From positions 3,038,001 to 3,102,000 of the forward strand of contig CBDCBQ010000003.1 in the NCBI GenBank assembly GCA_965214415.1: a DNA stretch of 64,000 nt, written 5' to 3'. The DNA comes from RH-AL1 sp965214415 (GTDB taxonomy: Bacteria > Pseudomonadota > Alphaproteobacteria > Rhizobiales > Beijerinckiaceae). The notes beneath the pieces are model-generated. The model was given only the letters and a program-made list of their open reading frames with translations, did not search any database and was not told the DNA's origin. Of the stretch, positions 24,604-34,400 are shown piece after piece (position 1 is the first letter of the stretch; each line of letters opens with the position of its first letter). The position numbers and the translations under genes are program-made.

Positions 24604-26351
24604 CCGACCCCGCAGCCGAGCTCGCGGCGCTGAAGGCTCGCATCGCCGAGCTCGAGATGCGGCTGGAGGAGAGCGACGACACGCTGGGCGCGATCCGGCG
24701 CGGCGATTTCGATGCGCTCGTCGTCCATGGTCGCGACGACGAGCGCCACGTCTACACGCTGGAGACCGCCGATCGGCCGTATCGCGCGCTGATCGAGCAG
24801 ATCCAGGAGGGCGCCTTCACCATCGCCGCCGACGGGCGGCTGCTCTATTGCAACCGGCGATTGGCGGAGCTGGTCGACGAGCCGCAGGAGCGCCTGATCG
24901 GGCATCCGCTGGACGCGTTCGTGTGCGCCGAGCACGTGCCCGCGCTGCACCGGCTTCTCGAGGAGGCGCGACACGGCACGGCGCGCGGCGACCTCTCGGT
25001 CGGCGCCGGCCGGTCACCGCGACAGATGTCGCTCTCGTTGAGCCGGCTCGACCTCGACGAGACGACGCCGGTGCTGTGCGGCGTCCTGACCGATCTGACC
25101 GAGCAGAAGCTGCGCATCGCCGAGCTGTCCGATGCCAACGCCCGGCTGAAAGCGGAGAGCGAGCAGCGCGAGCGCGCCGAGGAGGCCCTGCGCCAGGCGC
25201 AAAAGATGGAGGCGATCGGCCAGCTTACCGGCGGCGTCGCGCACGATTTCAACAACCTGCTGACCATCATCAAATCCTCCACCGAGCTGCTGCGGCGCCC
25301 CGATCTCGCGGAGGCGCGGCGCATGCGCTACGTCGAGGCCATCTCCGACACCGTCGATCGCGCCGCCAAGCTCACCGGCCAGCTGCTCGCCTTCGCCCGG
25401 CGGCAATCGCTGACGCCGGAGGTCTTCGACGTCGGGGATCGGCTGCGGATCGTCGCGGACATGCTGACGAGCATCGTCGGACCGCGCATCCGGATCGAGC
25501 GCGCCGTGCCGGCCCTCCCCTGCTTCATCGAGGCAGACGCCAGCCAGTTCGATACCGCCCTGATCAACCTCGCGGTGAACGCACGCGACGCGATGGATGG
25601 CGAAGGATCATTCAAGCTCGAGGTCGTCGCCGACGACGCGGCGCGTGCCGTGGATGCCATGGGCGTCATGGGCGCCAATGGTGCCATGAGCTCGCGCGAG
25701 CGGCCCGACGGCGTCTTCGTCACGGTGTCGGCCACGGACACGGGCTGCGGCATCCCGCAGGATCTGGTGGGCCGCGTGTTCGAGCCGTTCTTCACGACGA
25801 AAGGGGTCGGCAAGGGGACCGGGCTCGGCCTCAGCCAGGTCTTCGGCTTCGTCAAGCAGTCCGGCGGCCACGTCGATATCGAGACCGCGGTGGGACGCGG
25901 TACGACCTTCACCCTGCGCCTGCCGCGGGTCGCGGCCGAGCATGCCGACGCGAACGTCGCGGTCCCCGTCGAGGCCGCCATTCTCGATGCCGGCGCGGGC
26001 CGGCGCATCCTCGTCGTCGAGGACAATGTCGACGTCGGCACGTTCTCGACGCAGCTGCTTCAGGACCTCGGCTACGAGACCGCCTGGGCGGCGAGCGCGG
26101 ACGAGGCGCTCAAGCTTCTGTCGGCGGACGCGACGCGTTTCCAGGCCATCTTTTCCGATGTCGTGATGCCGGGCATGAACGGCGTCGATTTCGGCCGCGA
26201 GGTCCGGCGCCGCTTTCCGAGCCTGCCCGTGGTGCTCACCAGCGGCTACAGCGACGTCCTCGCCGCCGATCATCGGCACGGCTTCGAGCTGTTGCGAAAG
26301 CCGTATTCGGTGAAGGACCTGTCGGCAATCTTGAACAAGATCTCGGCCTGA
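24600..26351 (+). CDS. Hybrid PAS histidine kinase of the kai operon
   Basis: The 583-residue soluble protein has a coiled coil (about 5-30), a PAS domain (about 60-170, AFTIAADGRLLYCN), a second coiled coil, a HisKA domain with phospho-acceptor H215 in GGVAHDFNNLL, a HATPase domain (NLAVNARDAM, DTGCGIP, GLGLSQ) and a C-terminal receiver with Asp520 in FSDVVMPGMNG and Lys568 in LLRKPYS. No membrane segment is seen, so it senses a cytoplasmic signal or a protein. Its place as fourth gene after kaiC-kaiB-kaiB, with a 4-nt overlap, makes it the probable input or output kinase of the Kai module. No separate response regulator is adjacent. Confidence 0.92.
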   Translation: MTDPAAELAALKARIAELEMRLEESDDTLGAIRRGDFDALVVHGRDDERHVYTLETADRPYRALIEQIQEGAFTIAADGRLLYCNRRLAELVDEPQERLIGHPLDAFVCAEHVPALHRLLEEARHGTARGDLSVGAGRSPRQMSLSLSRLDLDETTPVLCGVLTDLTEQKLRIAELSDANARLKAESEQRERAEEALRQAQKMEAIGQLTGGVAHDFNNLLTIIKSSTELLRRPDLAEARRMRYVEAISDTVDRAAKLTGQLLAFARRQSLTPEVFDVGDRLRIVADMLTSIVGPRIRIERAVPALPCFIEADASQFDTALINLAVNARDAMDGEGSFKLEVVADDAARAVDAMGVMGANGAMSSRERPDGVFVTVSATDTGCGIPQDLVGRVFEPFFTTKGVGKGTGLGLSQVFGFVKQSGGHVDIETAVGRGTTFTLRLPRVAAEHADANVAVPVEAAILDAGAGRRILVVEDNVDVGTFSTQLLQDLGYETAWAASADEALKLLSADATRFQAIFSDVVMPGMNGVDFGREVRRRFPSLPVVLTSGYSDVLAADHRHGFELLRKPYSVKDLSAILNKISA

Positions 26352-26529
26352 CCAACGGCCGTCCGCGGTTGAGCTTCGAACTGCGCCGCGCTAACGCCTC
26401 GGCGGAATTACGTCGACCGGTTAACTTACCGCATAGGTATTGAGTTGCAAGCTTGTCGACGCGGGCGTGACGACGCGGTTCTGGCGTTTTGGCGCCAAAC
26501 CTTTATCTCCCCCGCATGAGCGCAACCCA

Positions 26530-27777
26530 ATGAACGCCTCTTATGACGTCGTCGTCATCGGCGCCGGCGCGGCGGGAATCGGCGCCGGGCGCGAGCTGGC
26601 GCGCCGCGGCCTCGCCTTCGTGATCCTGGAGGCGCGCGCGAGGGTCGGCGGTCGCGCCTGGACGGCGGCATGCGGCACGTCGTACGCGCTCGACCTCGGC
26701 TGCGAATGGCTGCATTCGGCCGACCGCAACGCGCTGGCCGCGCTGGCGCCCGGCCTCGGCGTCGCGCTCGACAAGGCCGAGCCGCCCTGGCGGCGGCGGC
26801 ACCCCCAACGCGGCTTCGGCGCGGCGGAGCAGGAGGGCTTCGCCGCCGAGTCGAAGGCGCTCTACGCCCGCCTCGAGGCCGCCGCCGAGGAGGCTCGGCG
26901 CACCGGCCAGGACCGGCCGGCGGCCGAGCTGCTCGACCCAGCCGCGCGTTGGAACGGGTTCCTCGACGCCGTCTCCACCTATTACAATGGCGCCCCATTC
27001 GACCGCGTCTCGGTGCTGGACTTCGACGCCTACATCGACACCGAGGTGAACTGGCGCGCGATCGGCGGCTACGGCGCCCTCATCGCCGCCGCCGGCGAAA
27101 ACCTGCCGGTCAGACTCGACTGCCCGGTGACGCGGATCGACGCACGCGGCCGCGCCATCAAGGTCGAGAGCGCCGGCGGTACGCTCGAGGCCGGCGCGGT
27201 CATCGTCACGGTGCCGAGCGCCGTCGTCGCCGCGGGCGCGATCGCCTTCGATCCGCCGCTCGAGGATCACCGCGCCGCCGCCGCCGGCCTGCCGCTCGGC
27301 CTCGCCGACAAGGTCTTCTTCGCGCTCGACGAGCCCGAGGCGTTCACGCCCGACACACGGCTGATCGGCGCGCCGGAGCGCCGCGACACCGGCACCTACA
27401 CGATGCGCTCGCGCGGCATGCCCATCGTCGAGGGCTATTTCGGCGGCGATTACGCGCGCCACCTGGAGACGGGTGGCGCCGCCGCCTTCTTCGACGCGGC
27501 GCGACGCGAGATCACCTCCGCGCTCGGCCGCGATCTCGCCGGCAAGCTCAGGCCGATCATCGCCACCGCCTGGGCGCGCGATCCGCTGGCGATGGGCTCC
27601 TACTCGCACGCCCTGCCCGGCCACGCGACCGCGCGAAAAAAACTAGCGGCGCCGGTCGACGAGCGGATCTTCTTCGCCGGCGAGGCCACCTCGCCGCATT
27701 TTTTCTCGACCGCGCACGGGGGGTTCGAGGAGGGGACGAGGGCAGCGCGCACGATCGAGAAAAAGCAGGCTGGTTAG
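26530..27777 (+). CDS. FAD-dependent amine oxidase family protein
   Basis: The 415-residue protein starts YDVVVIGAGAAGIGAGRELARRG (FAD Rossmann motif), then EARARVGGRAWT and CEWLHSADRN. Near the C-terminus, ERIFFAGEATSPHFFSTAHGG is the FAD-binding end of flavin-containing amine oxidases (monoamine/polyamine oxidase type). These oxidise amines with O2 in the cytoplasm. The substrate-binding residues cannot be judged. The ATG at 26530 is chosen because it starts directly at the first beta strand; a TTG at 26440 would add 30 unlikely residues. A gap of 178 bp separates it from the kai operon. Confidence 0.85.
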   Translation: MNASYDVVVIGAGAAGIGAGRELARRGLAFVILEARARVGGRAWTAACGTSYALDLGCEWLHSADRNALAALAPGLGVALDKAEPPWRRRHPQRGFGAAEQEGFAAESKALYARLEAAAEEARRTGQDRPAAELLDPAARWNGFLDAVSTYYNGAPFDRVSVLDFDAYIDTEVNWRAIGGYGALIAAAGENLPVRLDCPVTRIDARGRAIKVESAGGTLEAGAVIVTVPSAVVAAGAIAFDPPLEDHRAAAAGLPLGLADKVFFALDEPEAFTPDTRLIGAPERRDTGTYTMRSRGMPIVEGYFGGDYARHLETGGAAAFFDAARREITSALGRDLAGKLRPIIATAWARDPLAMGSYSHALPGHATARKKLAAPVDERIFFAGEATSPHFFSTAHGGFEEGTRAARTIEKKQAG

Positions 27778-27948
27778 GGCGCCGGCCCGGCAAAGGCAGG
27801 TTGCGGGCGGGGTGCCTCGTACCCTAACGTGGCGGATTGTCGGCGCCATCTTTTCGGCGCAGGCGTCTGCGCAGCTCAACGCTCGACCGCTGCGCGGGCA
27901 CAACGCGCGACCGTGTCCCAGGGGCGCGGCGGGCCGAGAGGGCGAGGC

Positions 27949-29193
27949 GTGGTGGCAAGTCTCAACGTTCAAAGGCAGGTCCGGCTCGGCCTCACGGCGG
28001 CCGCGGCACTGTTGCTCGGCGCCTGCGGGTCGATGCTCGGCACGGGCTCCGGCACCAAGGTCGCCGGCCGCGACCCGGACGTCTCGCTGAACGCGCCCGT
28101 CGGCAAGGTCACCTCGCAGCCGCTGCCCGGTTCGGCTGCCGGCAACACGATCGGCTCCGGCGCGACCAAGGTGGCGCTGATCCTGCCGCTGACCTCCGCC
28201 AACGGCCAGCCGAGCCAGGTCGGGCAATCGCTCCGCAATGCCGCCGATCTCGCCTTCGCGGAGTCCGGCGGCAACGACCTGACGATCCTCGTCAAGGACG
28301 ACCATTCAAGCCCCGACGGCGCGCGCGATGCCGCGCAATCGGCGCTGAGCGATGGCGCCGAACTCGTGATCGGCCCGTTGTTCGCCCCCGACGTGCGCGA
28401 GGTCGCGCGCCTGACCCAGGCCGCCGGCAAGCCGATGATCGCCTTCTCGACGGACGCCTCGACGGCCGCGCACGGCTCTTACCTGCTCTCCTTCCTGATC
28501 GAGAGCTACGTCGACCGCATCATCGATTATGCCGCCTCAAAAGGCAGAAAATCGGCCGCGGCGCTGATCCCCGACAATGATTATGGCCGCGTCGCCGAGG
28601 CCGAATTCCAGCAGGCGGCGGCCAAGCACGGCATCCGCGTCATGGCGATCGAGCATTACACGCCGGCGACGCGCGACGAGGCGGTTCGCAAGGTCGGCGC
28701 GCTTGGCGACCAGATCGACATGCTGTTCATCCCCGAGCAGGCCGACGCGATGCCAGCGATGTCGCAGGCGCTCGTCGCCGATGGGATCGAACCGAAGCGC
28801 GTGCAAATCCTCGGCACCGGGCTGTGGAACGACACGCGCGTGCTGACGCTGCCGGCGATGCAGGGCGCCTGGTTCGCGGCGCCCGAGAACGGCGGCTTCA
28901 ACGCCTTCGCCAACCGCTACCGCGCCAAGTACAACACCGACCCGACGCGTATCGCGACCTTGTCGTACGATGCCGTGTCGCTCGCCGCCGCGCTCGCCCA
29001 TTCGCAGGGGCCGCAGCGCTACTCGGACAACGTGCTTCTGAACAAGTCGGGCTTCAACGGCGCCGACGGCGTCTTCCGCTTCCGGACGGACGGCACCAAC
29101 GACCGCGGGCTCGCGGTGCTCCAGGTCAACGACGGCAAGGCGAAGGCGGTCAGCCCGGCGCCGCATACGTTCCCGCCGTCCTCGGCGACGTAG
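27949..29193 (+). CDS. LpoA/periplasmic-binding-type lipoprotein
   Basis: The 414-residue product has a lipoprotein signal (LTAAAALLLGACGS, lipobox LGAC), a short linker, and a periplasmic binding protein type I domain: VALILPLTSANGQPSQVGQSL, LVIGPLFAPDVREVARL, AALIPDNDYGRVAEAEFQ and RIATLSYDAVSLAAALA. In alphaproteobacteria such lipoproteins are annotated as penicillin-binding protein activators (LpoA-like) or as leucine/amide-binding proteins; they have no ABC permease next to them, as here. Anchoring in the envelope is well supported, the role less so. GTG 27949 with GAGGG-rich sequence upstream is the likely start; GTG 27952 is equally possible. Confidence 0.75.
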   Translation: MVASLNVQRQVRLGLTAAAALLLGACGSMLGTGSGTKVAGRDPDVSLNAPVGKVTSQPLPGSAAGNTIGSGATKVALILPLTSANGQPSQVGQSLRNAADLAFAESGGNDLTILVKDDHSSPDGARDAAQSALSDGAELVIGPLFAPDVREVARLTQAAGKPMIAFSTDASTAAHGSYLLSFLIESYVDRIIDYAASKGRKSAAALIPDNDYGRVAEAEFQQAAAKHGIRVMAIEHYTPATRDEAVRKVGALGDQIDMLFIPEQADAMPAMSQALVADGIEPKRVQILGTGLWNDTRVLTLPAMQGAWFAAPENGGFNAFANRYRAKYNTDPTRIATLSYDAVSLAAALAHSQGPQRYSDNVLLNKSGFNGADGVFRFRTDGTNDRGLAVLQVNDGKAKAVSPAPHTFPPSSAT

Positions 29194-29214
29194 CGCGATG
29201 CGAGGCTCGCCCAG

Positions 29215-29406
29215 TCACTCGTGATGAGGTTTCGCCGGCTTCGTGTCGTGCTCGCGCGGCTTGCGCACGGTCGTGCCCTCGGCGATCGCGTTCGCATAAA
29301 TCTCGAATCCGGGGATCGAGCGGATCGTCTCGATCTCGCGGCTGACATCGTCGCGCGCACGCAACGACTTGATGCCGTCGGCGACCGTTTTCGAGATGAA
29401 GAACAT
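29215..29406 (-). CDS. Small protein downstream of the nitrilase-like gene
   Basis: The 63-residue protein begins MFFISKTVADGIKSLRARDD and ends in a basic KPREHDTKPAKPHHE tail. It is hydrophilic, without membrane segment or Cys. AGGA lies upstream of the ATG, and the start is 13 bp after the stop of the nitrilase-like gene on the same strand. I do not recognise the family. The close spacing argues that it is real and co-expressed. Confidence 0.5.
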   Translation of the reverse strand: MFFISKTVADGIKSLRARDDVSREIETIRSIPGFEIYANAIAEGTTVRKPREHDTKPAKPHHE

Positions 29407-29419
29407 CGGTGGTCCTGTC

Positions 29420-31342
29420 CTATGCGCCCGGTGCGGCGCCGGGGATAGACCGCGCCTCCGGGCCGATCACGTCGAGAAAATTGTTCACGCGCCTGTCGAG
29501 CCCAAGCTGACGCTGCCCGGCGAAGCGCCAAGCCACGACGCGGTTGTCGGTTCGCCCGTCCAGACTTTCCTCGGCGACGTGGCTGCCCGAGAGCGTCAGC
29601 AGGACGCCGTGCTGGTCGCGGCCGCAGATGATCTCCTCCGGGGTCGGGTTGCTGTCGTCCCGCCAGAGGCCGATGACCCGGTCCGCGTCGCCCTTCGAGG
29701 GGTAGATGCCGAGCCGATCCTGCCGGTTCATCATCGCCTTCGAGGTCATCGTCAAAACCGCGCTGCCCGGATCCTCGGCGAGGATCGTCGCATGGCGGGC
29801 CGGCCATCGCGCCTTGATCTGCGGCGCGTCCATCAGCAGCGCGAAGATGATGCTGGGCCCGACCGAGCGGATCAGTTCCTGGCAGGGATCGACGCGCGCG
29901 AGATCCTCGCAGATCAATGCCGAGATGACCGAGCCCTTGCGAATGACCGCGAAGTCGACGCGCCGGCTGAGCAGGTCGATATCTTCCCACCAGTACAACG
30001 ACGGACTCAGCACGCCCTGCAGGCCGTACGAGATGATCTGATCGCGATCGAGGCGCCAGCGATGGTGCTTCTCGCGCTTCGACGTGAAGCCGAGCGTCGT
30101 GGTGGCGGGCGACGCCTGCGCCTGGAAGACCGTCATGTTGACGAAGTTGCCGTTACGGTGGCCGACGTTGGAAACGCCGGCCACCATGAACTCGAGACCG
30201 CGGAGCTTCGCCGGCAGGTGGACGACCAGCGCCTCGTAGAACGCCTCGTTCAACGCCAGCTCGGGAAAGATGATGGCGTGAATGCTATCGACCTCGCGCT
30301 GAGCCTCGTGCGCGAGCGCGACGACGAACTCGGTCATCGTCTCGACGCTGACGTGCTTCAGCCATTGCTGATCGACCCCGAAGAAGCCGCCACGCTGGCC
30401 GCAGGCGATCTCGTCGTTGTGCGGCTTGAACGCGGACGCGGCGATCGAATAGGGGAACGGCACGAGCAACAGGTTCAGGTGTCGCTCGTCCGGCGGCGCG
30501 CTGGTGAAGACGTAGGGCATCCAACGCCCCGTGGCGATGCCTTGCGGCGGCATCAACGCGAGGTTGTGCGACAGCGAGCGCATGGTGCAGCCGACCGACG
30601 GGGTCCGCGCCTTCGGCAGCACGCAGACCACGCTTTTCTCGGCGGCGGAATAGGTCGAGATCGCCGATGTCGCCGCTGTCCCATCCGCCTCGAAATGCAG
30701 CGTCTTGCCGGCGACGAGGAAGATCAGATTGACGAAGCGCTCGAACCACGGCGCCTCCTCGTCCTGCCCTCCCCCCACCGCCGCGACGGCGGGATGGAAG
30801 CCGACACCGGCCGCGGCCTCGTCGGCGGCGATGAAAAGCATCAGGGCTGAACGCCACCACCCCGGCGGCTTGTGATCGAACTGTCCGCCATCGACCACGT
30901 GGTCGCCGCCATGTCGATCGAACAGCTCATGCCACCACGTGAACAGCGGGGTCAGCGGGGTGCCGTCGGCGGTCTTCCGCCAGCCACGAAAGGTAGCGGC
31001 CTCGCTCGGTCTCATGAACCGGAACCCGTCCAGCCGGCGCCAGCATCGAGCGACGGCGCGGGCGGTGGAAATCTCGTCGGCGGACAGGTGCAACAGTCGC
31101 GCGCTCCGCTTGTGAGATGGCGGCGCGATGTGGTGATAGGCGCCGCTGAGCTCGATCAAGCGTCCCGCGACAGCAAAGACGTCGAACGGCAGCATCGGCG
31201 GCTCGGCATAGGACGACAGGATATCGGCAGACGACGGAATATCGGCGTCGGACACCGGGAACGCGATGTAGGGCACAGGCTGGCCTTCGCGCATCGGAAA
31301 CGTTTCGCGCAAGACGGTCGCGACGGTGCTCATCCGCAACAT
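29420..31342 (-). CDS. Large protein with C-terminal nitrilase-like domain
   Basis: The 640-residue soluble protein has an unrecognised N-terminal region of about 240 residues and then a carbon-nitrogen hydrolase domain. The three nitrilase residues are present: E361 in IIFPELALNE, K425 in KREKHHRW and C478 in ALICEDLAR. Between the halves is VLPKARTPSVGCTMRSLSHN and LNLLLVPFPYSIAASAFKP. Nitrilase-superfamily enzymes hydrolyse nitriles, amides or N-acyl bonds. The domain order and the N-terminal part do not match a housekeeping amidase. Nitrilase domains of this general sort also occur in some defence proteins, such as the nitrilase-linked DRT1 reverse transcriptases, but no reverse transcriptase motif is present here. 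GGGA precedes the ATG at 31342; an ATG at 31333 is possible. Confidence 0.7.
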   Translation of the reverse strand: MLRMSTVATVLRETFPMREGQPVPYIAFPVSDADIPSSADILSSYAEPPMLPFDVFAVAGRLIELSGAYHHIAPPSHKRSARLLHLSADEISTARAVARCWRRLDGFRFMRPSEAATFRGWRKTADGTPLTPLFTWWHELFDRHGGDHVVDGGQFDHKPPGWWRSALMLFIAADEAAAGVGFHPAVAAVGGGQDEEAPWFERFVNLIFLVAGKTLHFEADGTAATSAISTYSAAEKSVVCVLPKARTPSVGCTMRSLSHNLALMPPQGIATGRWMPYVFTSAPPDERHLNLLLVPFPYSIAASAFKPHNDEIACGQRGGFFGVDQQWLKHVSVETMTEFVVALAHEAQREVDSIHAIIFPELALNEAFYEALVVHLPAKLRGLEFMVAGVSNVGHRNGNFVNMTVFQAQASPATTTLGFTSKREKHHRWRLDRDQIISYGLQGVLSPSLYWWEDIDLLSRRVDFAVIRKGSVISALICEDLARVDPCQELIRSVGPSIIFALLMDAPQIKARWPARHATILAEDPGSAVLTMTSKAMMNRQDRLGIYPSKGDADRVIGLWRDDSNPTPEEIICGRDQHGVLLTLSGSHVAEESLDGRTDNRVVAWRFAGQRQLGLDRRVNNFLDVIGPEARSIPGAAPGA

Positions 31343-31445
31343 CCAAGTCCCGCCGGCAAGGCGGGATCATGGATTGACTACAACTTATGCGAGCAAATAA
31401 CGCAAGGACAATCGCGGGGAAGCGGATTTCCCCGAGGCTGCCGCT

Positions 31446-34400
31446 CTACTTGCCCTCGAGCTTTGCTTTCAGCGCGGCCAGCTTGGCGAACGGCGAATTC
31501 GGATCGGGCTGACGATCGCGGTCTCGGGGAGCCTCCGTCGTCATCGGCGGACGGCGCTCGTCGCGGCGCGGCTTCTGTCCCTTGTAGTCGCCTTTTGGAT
31601 AGTCGCCTTTCGGCCGGCCCCCATCGGGCGCGTCGGCGCGTGTCGGGACGTCGCGGCGCTGACCATGCGGCCCGCCGCGCGACCGTCCTTCACCGCCACC
31701 GCCACCGCCACCGCCACCGGGGCGATTGCTGTCGCGAGGACGTCCGCGATGGCCATGCCCCTCGCTCCGCTCGGGCAGAGCGGCCGCTTCCGGCGCCGCG
31801 GCGTCGGCAGGTGCCGCCGCGCCGTTCGGCATGGTTTCGCCACGCGTTTGACCCTGCGGCTGACGCCGGGGGCCTCGACTGCGTTCCGCCGGCCGGCGGT
31901 TGTGCACGTTGTGGCGGTGCGGGCGCCACACCTCGATCAGCGGGATCTCGACGGGCTCGGCCGCGACGGAATCCTGATCCAGCGGGATCGCCGCCGCCTC
32001 GACATCGGCCGGACGCGGCGGCACCACGGGTTCAGCCGAGGCATCGATAGGATCGACGACCGGCGGCGGCTCATCCGCGACCACCTCGTCGTCGACCGTG
32101 GCAGGCTCGTCGACCTTGGCAGGCTCGTCGACCGTAGCAGGCTCTTCGGGCGCGGCAGGCTCTTCACGCGCGGCAGGCTCTTCGGCATCGACGGGCTCGG
32201 CGGTGGCGATAGGTTCGGCGGCAACCGCCTCCTCGACCGGCTCGCTTGGCGCCGCGCTTTCGGGCGCGACATCCGGGGTCGGCGCGGCGGCAGCCGCGGG
32301 CGCGATCGGGAATGGCTCGATGGCCTCGAGCGCGCCGCCCTCCAGCGCCGCCGCGATCAGCTCGCTCTGGCGGGCCAGGCTCACGCGATCCTCGAGATCC
32401 GCGACAGGCGCCGGCGCGGCATCGACCTGAGGCGCTGGCTCGGCCACGGCGGCGGCAGGCGCCGGCTCGGGCACGGCTGAATCCGGCGCGGCCTCGGCGG
32501 GAGCGGGTTGCTTGACCTGAAGCGGCTCGGTCGCGGCCTTGGGCAGCAGTGGCACGGTGATAGGGGGCCCCGCCCGGCGATCGAGCACGTAGCCGAGCGA
32601 GCGCAGGATCGTGCCGAACGCCTCGCCCGAACAGCCGGCGAGCGAGGTCATGCTGACGGTTACGACGAACCCGTCGCCATCGGCCGTACCCGGTGGCGGG
32701 TCGCCCGGCGTGGTGCCGGGGCGATAGGCGATCGCCGGCCGGATCAGGTCGGCCAGGCGCTCGAGAATGTCGACGCGGACCGCCCGCTCGCCGCAGACCC
32801 GGAAGCCGGCGGCGCGGTAAAAGCCCTTCGACACGGTTTGATCCGCCACGAAACTGGTGCGGCCGGAGGCGGCGAGATGCGGGACCTCGTCGAGGCCTTT
32901 TACACCCTCGACGCCGCCGTTCGTCAAAGCCCACAGCTGCGCCGCGAGCGCGCGCGGCGCCGGCTTGACCAGCGCCGGCAGGTAGAGGTGGTAGGCGCCG
33001 AAGCGCACGCCGAGCTTGCGCAGCGCGCCGCGCGCCTCCTGTGGCAGGTTCTTGACCTCGTCGGAGACCTTGCCGCGCTCCAGCACGCCGAGCGATTCGG
33101 CGATCTGGAAGGCGATCCCGCGCGCGATGCCGTCCTGCCCCTCGCCCTTCTCGAGCTCGGTGAGCGGGCCGAGCAGCTTGGCGACATGCTGGCCGAGCCA
33201 GAGATCGAGCCGACGCTGCACCAACTCGAGCGCGGGGCCGGTCAGCTGCTCGTCGGCGATCACGCGCACCTGCGGCGTGAGGATGTGGGCGCCGGCGATG
33301 ATCCGGCCGACAGGCTCGCCGAGCCAGCGGATCAGCCCGTCGTTGGCGAGCACGAAGGCCTCGTCGACCGCCTCGTTGACGCGCGTGGCGCGGCCGTCGA
33401 TCTCGGAGGCGAGCGCCTTCTGCGCGGCGGCGTTCAGCGTGCGCGCCTCCTCGCCGGCCGCCTGCGGATCCGAGGTGAAGCGGAATCCGTTCAGTTGCCC
33501 GACGTGCTGGCCTTCGACCATCACATCGCCGCTCGTTGTAATCTCGGCGTCCATGATCGCATTCTCTCGCAGCCGCCGACGCAGGACGCTGGTCCGACGG
33601 TCGACGAATCTCTGGGCCAGACGCGCGTGCAGGGCGTCCGACAGCGTGTCCTCTACCCGACGCGTCACGCCCTGCCAATGCTCGGGGTCGCGCAGCCAGT
33701 CCGGCCTGTTGGCGATGTAGGTCCAGGTTCGCACCTGGGCAATCCGCGCCGACAGCGTGTCGATCTCACCCTCCACCCTGTCGAGGGCATCGATGTGGCG
33801 GGCAAACCAATCATCAGGAATTCGGCCGGCGCGCACGACGAAATTGAAGATCGACAGAACCAACTCGGCATGCGCCGCCGGCGAGAGCTTGCGATAATCG
33901 GGGATCTGGCAGCAGTCCCACAGCCGCAGGACGTCGCCACGGTTGCGCGCCACCTTGCGGACCTCCTCGTCGCGCGTGGCGATGTCGAGGGCGATCTGGT
34001 CCTGCGCCATCGGCGCGCGGGTCAGGCCGCGCTCGCCCGGCAGCAGGTCGAGCGAGGCGGTCAGCGCCTCGATCGAGGTGAAATCGAGCGTCGCGTTGCG
34101 CCATTGCAGCATGCCGACGGACTCGAAGCGATGCTCCTCGAGCAGTTCGACGAGCTCGTTGTCGAACGGTGGGCAGCGCCCGGACGTGCCGAACGTGCCG
34201 TCGCGCACATGGCGCCCGGCTCGGCCGGCGATCTGGCCGAACTCGGCCGGGTTCAGGCGGCGATAGTGCCAGCCGTCGAACTTGCGATCGCCAGCAAACG
34301 CGATGTGGTCGACATCGAGGTTGAGCCCCATGCCGATCGCGTCGGTCGCGACGATATAGTCGACATCGCCCGACTGATACATGTCGATCTGCGCGTTGCG

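Noticed and set aside
29420..31342. Nitrilase-linked DRT1 reverse transcriptase
   Set aside because: Only the nitrilase part fits. The N-terminal half has no YxDD or other reverse-transcriptase motif.
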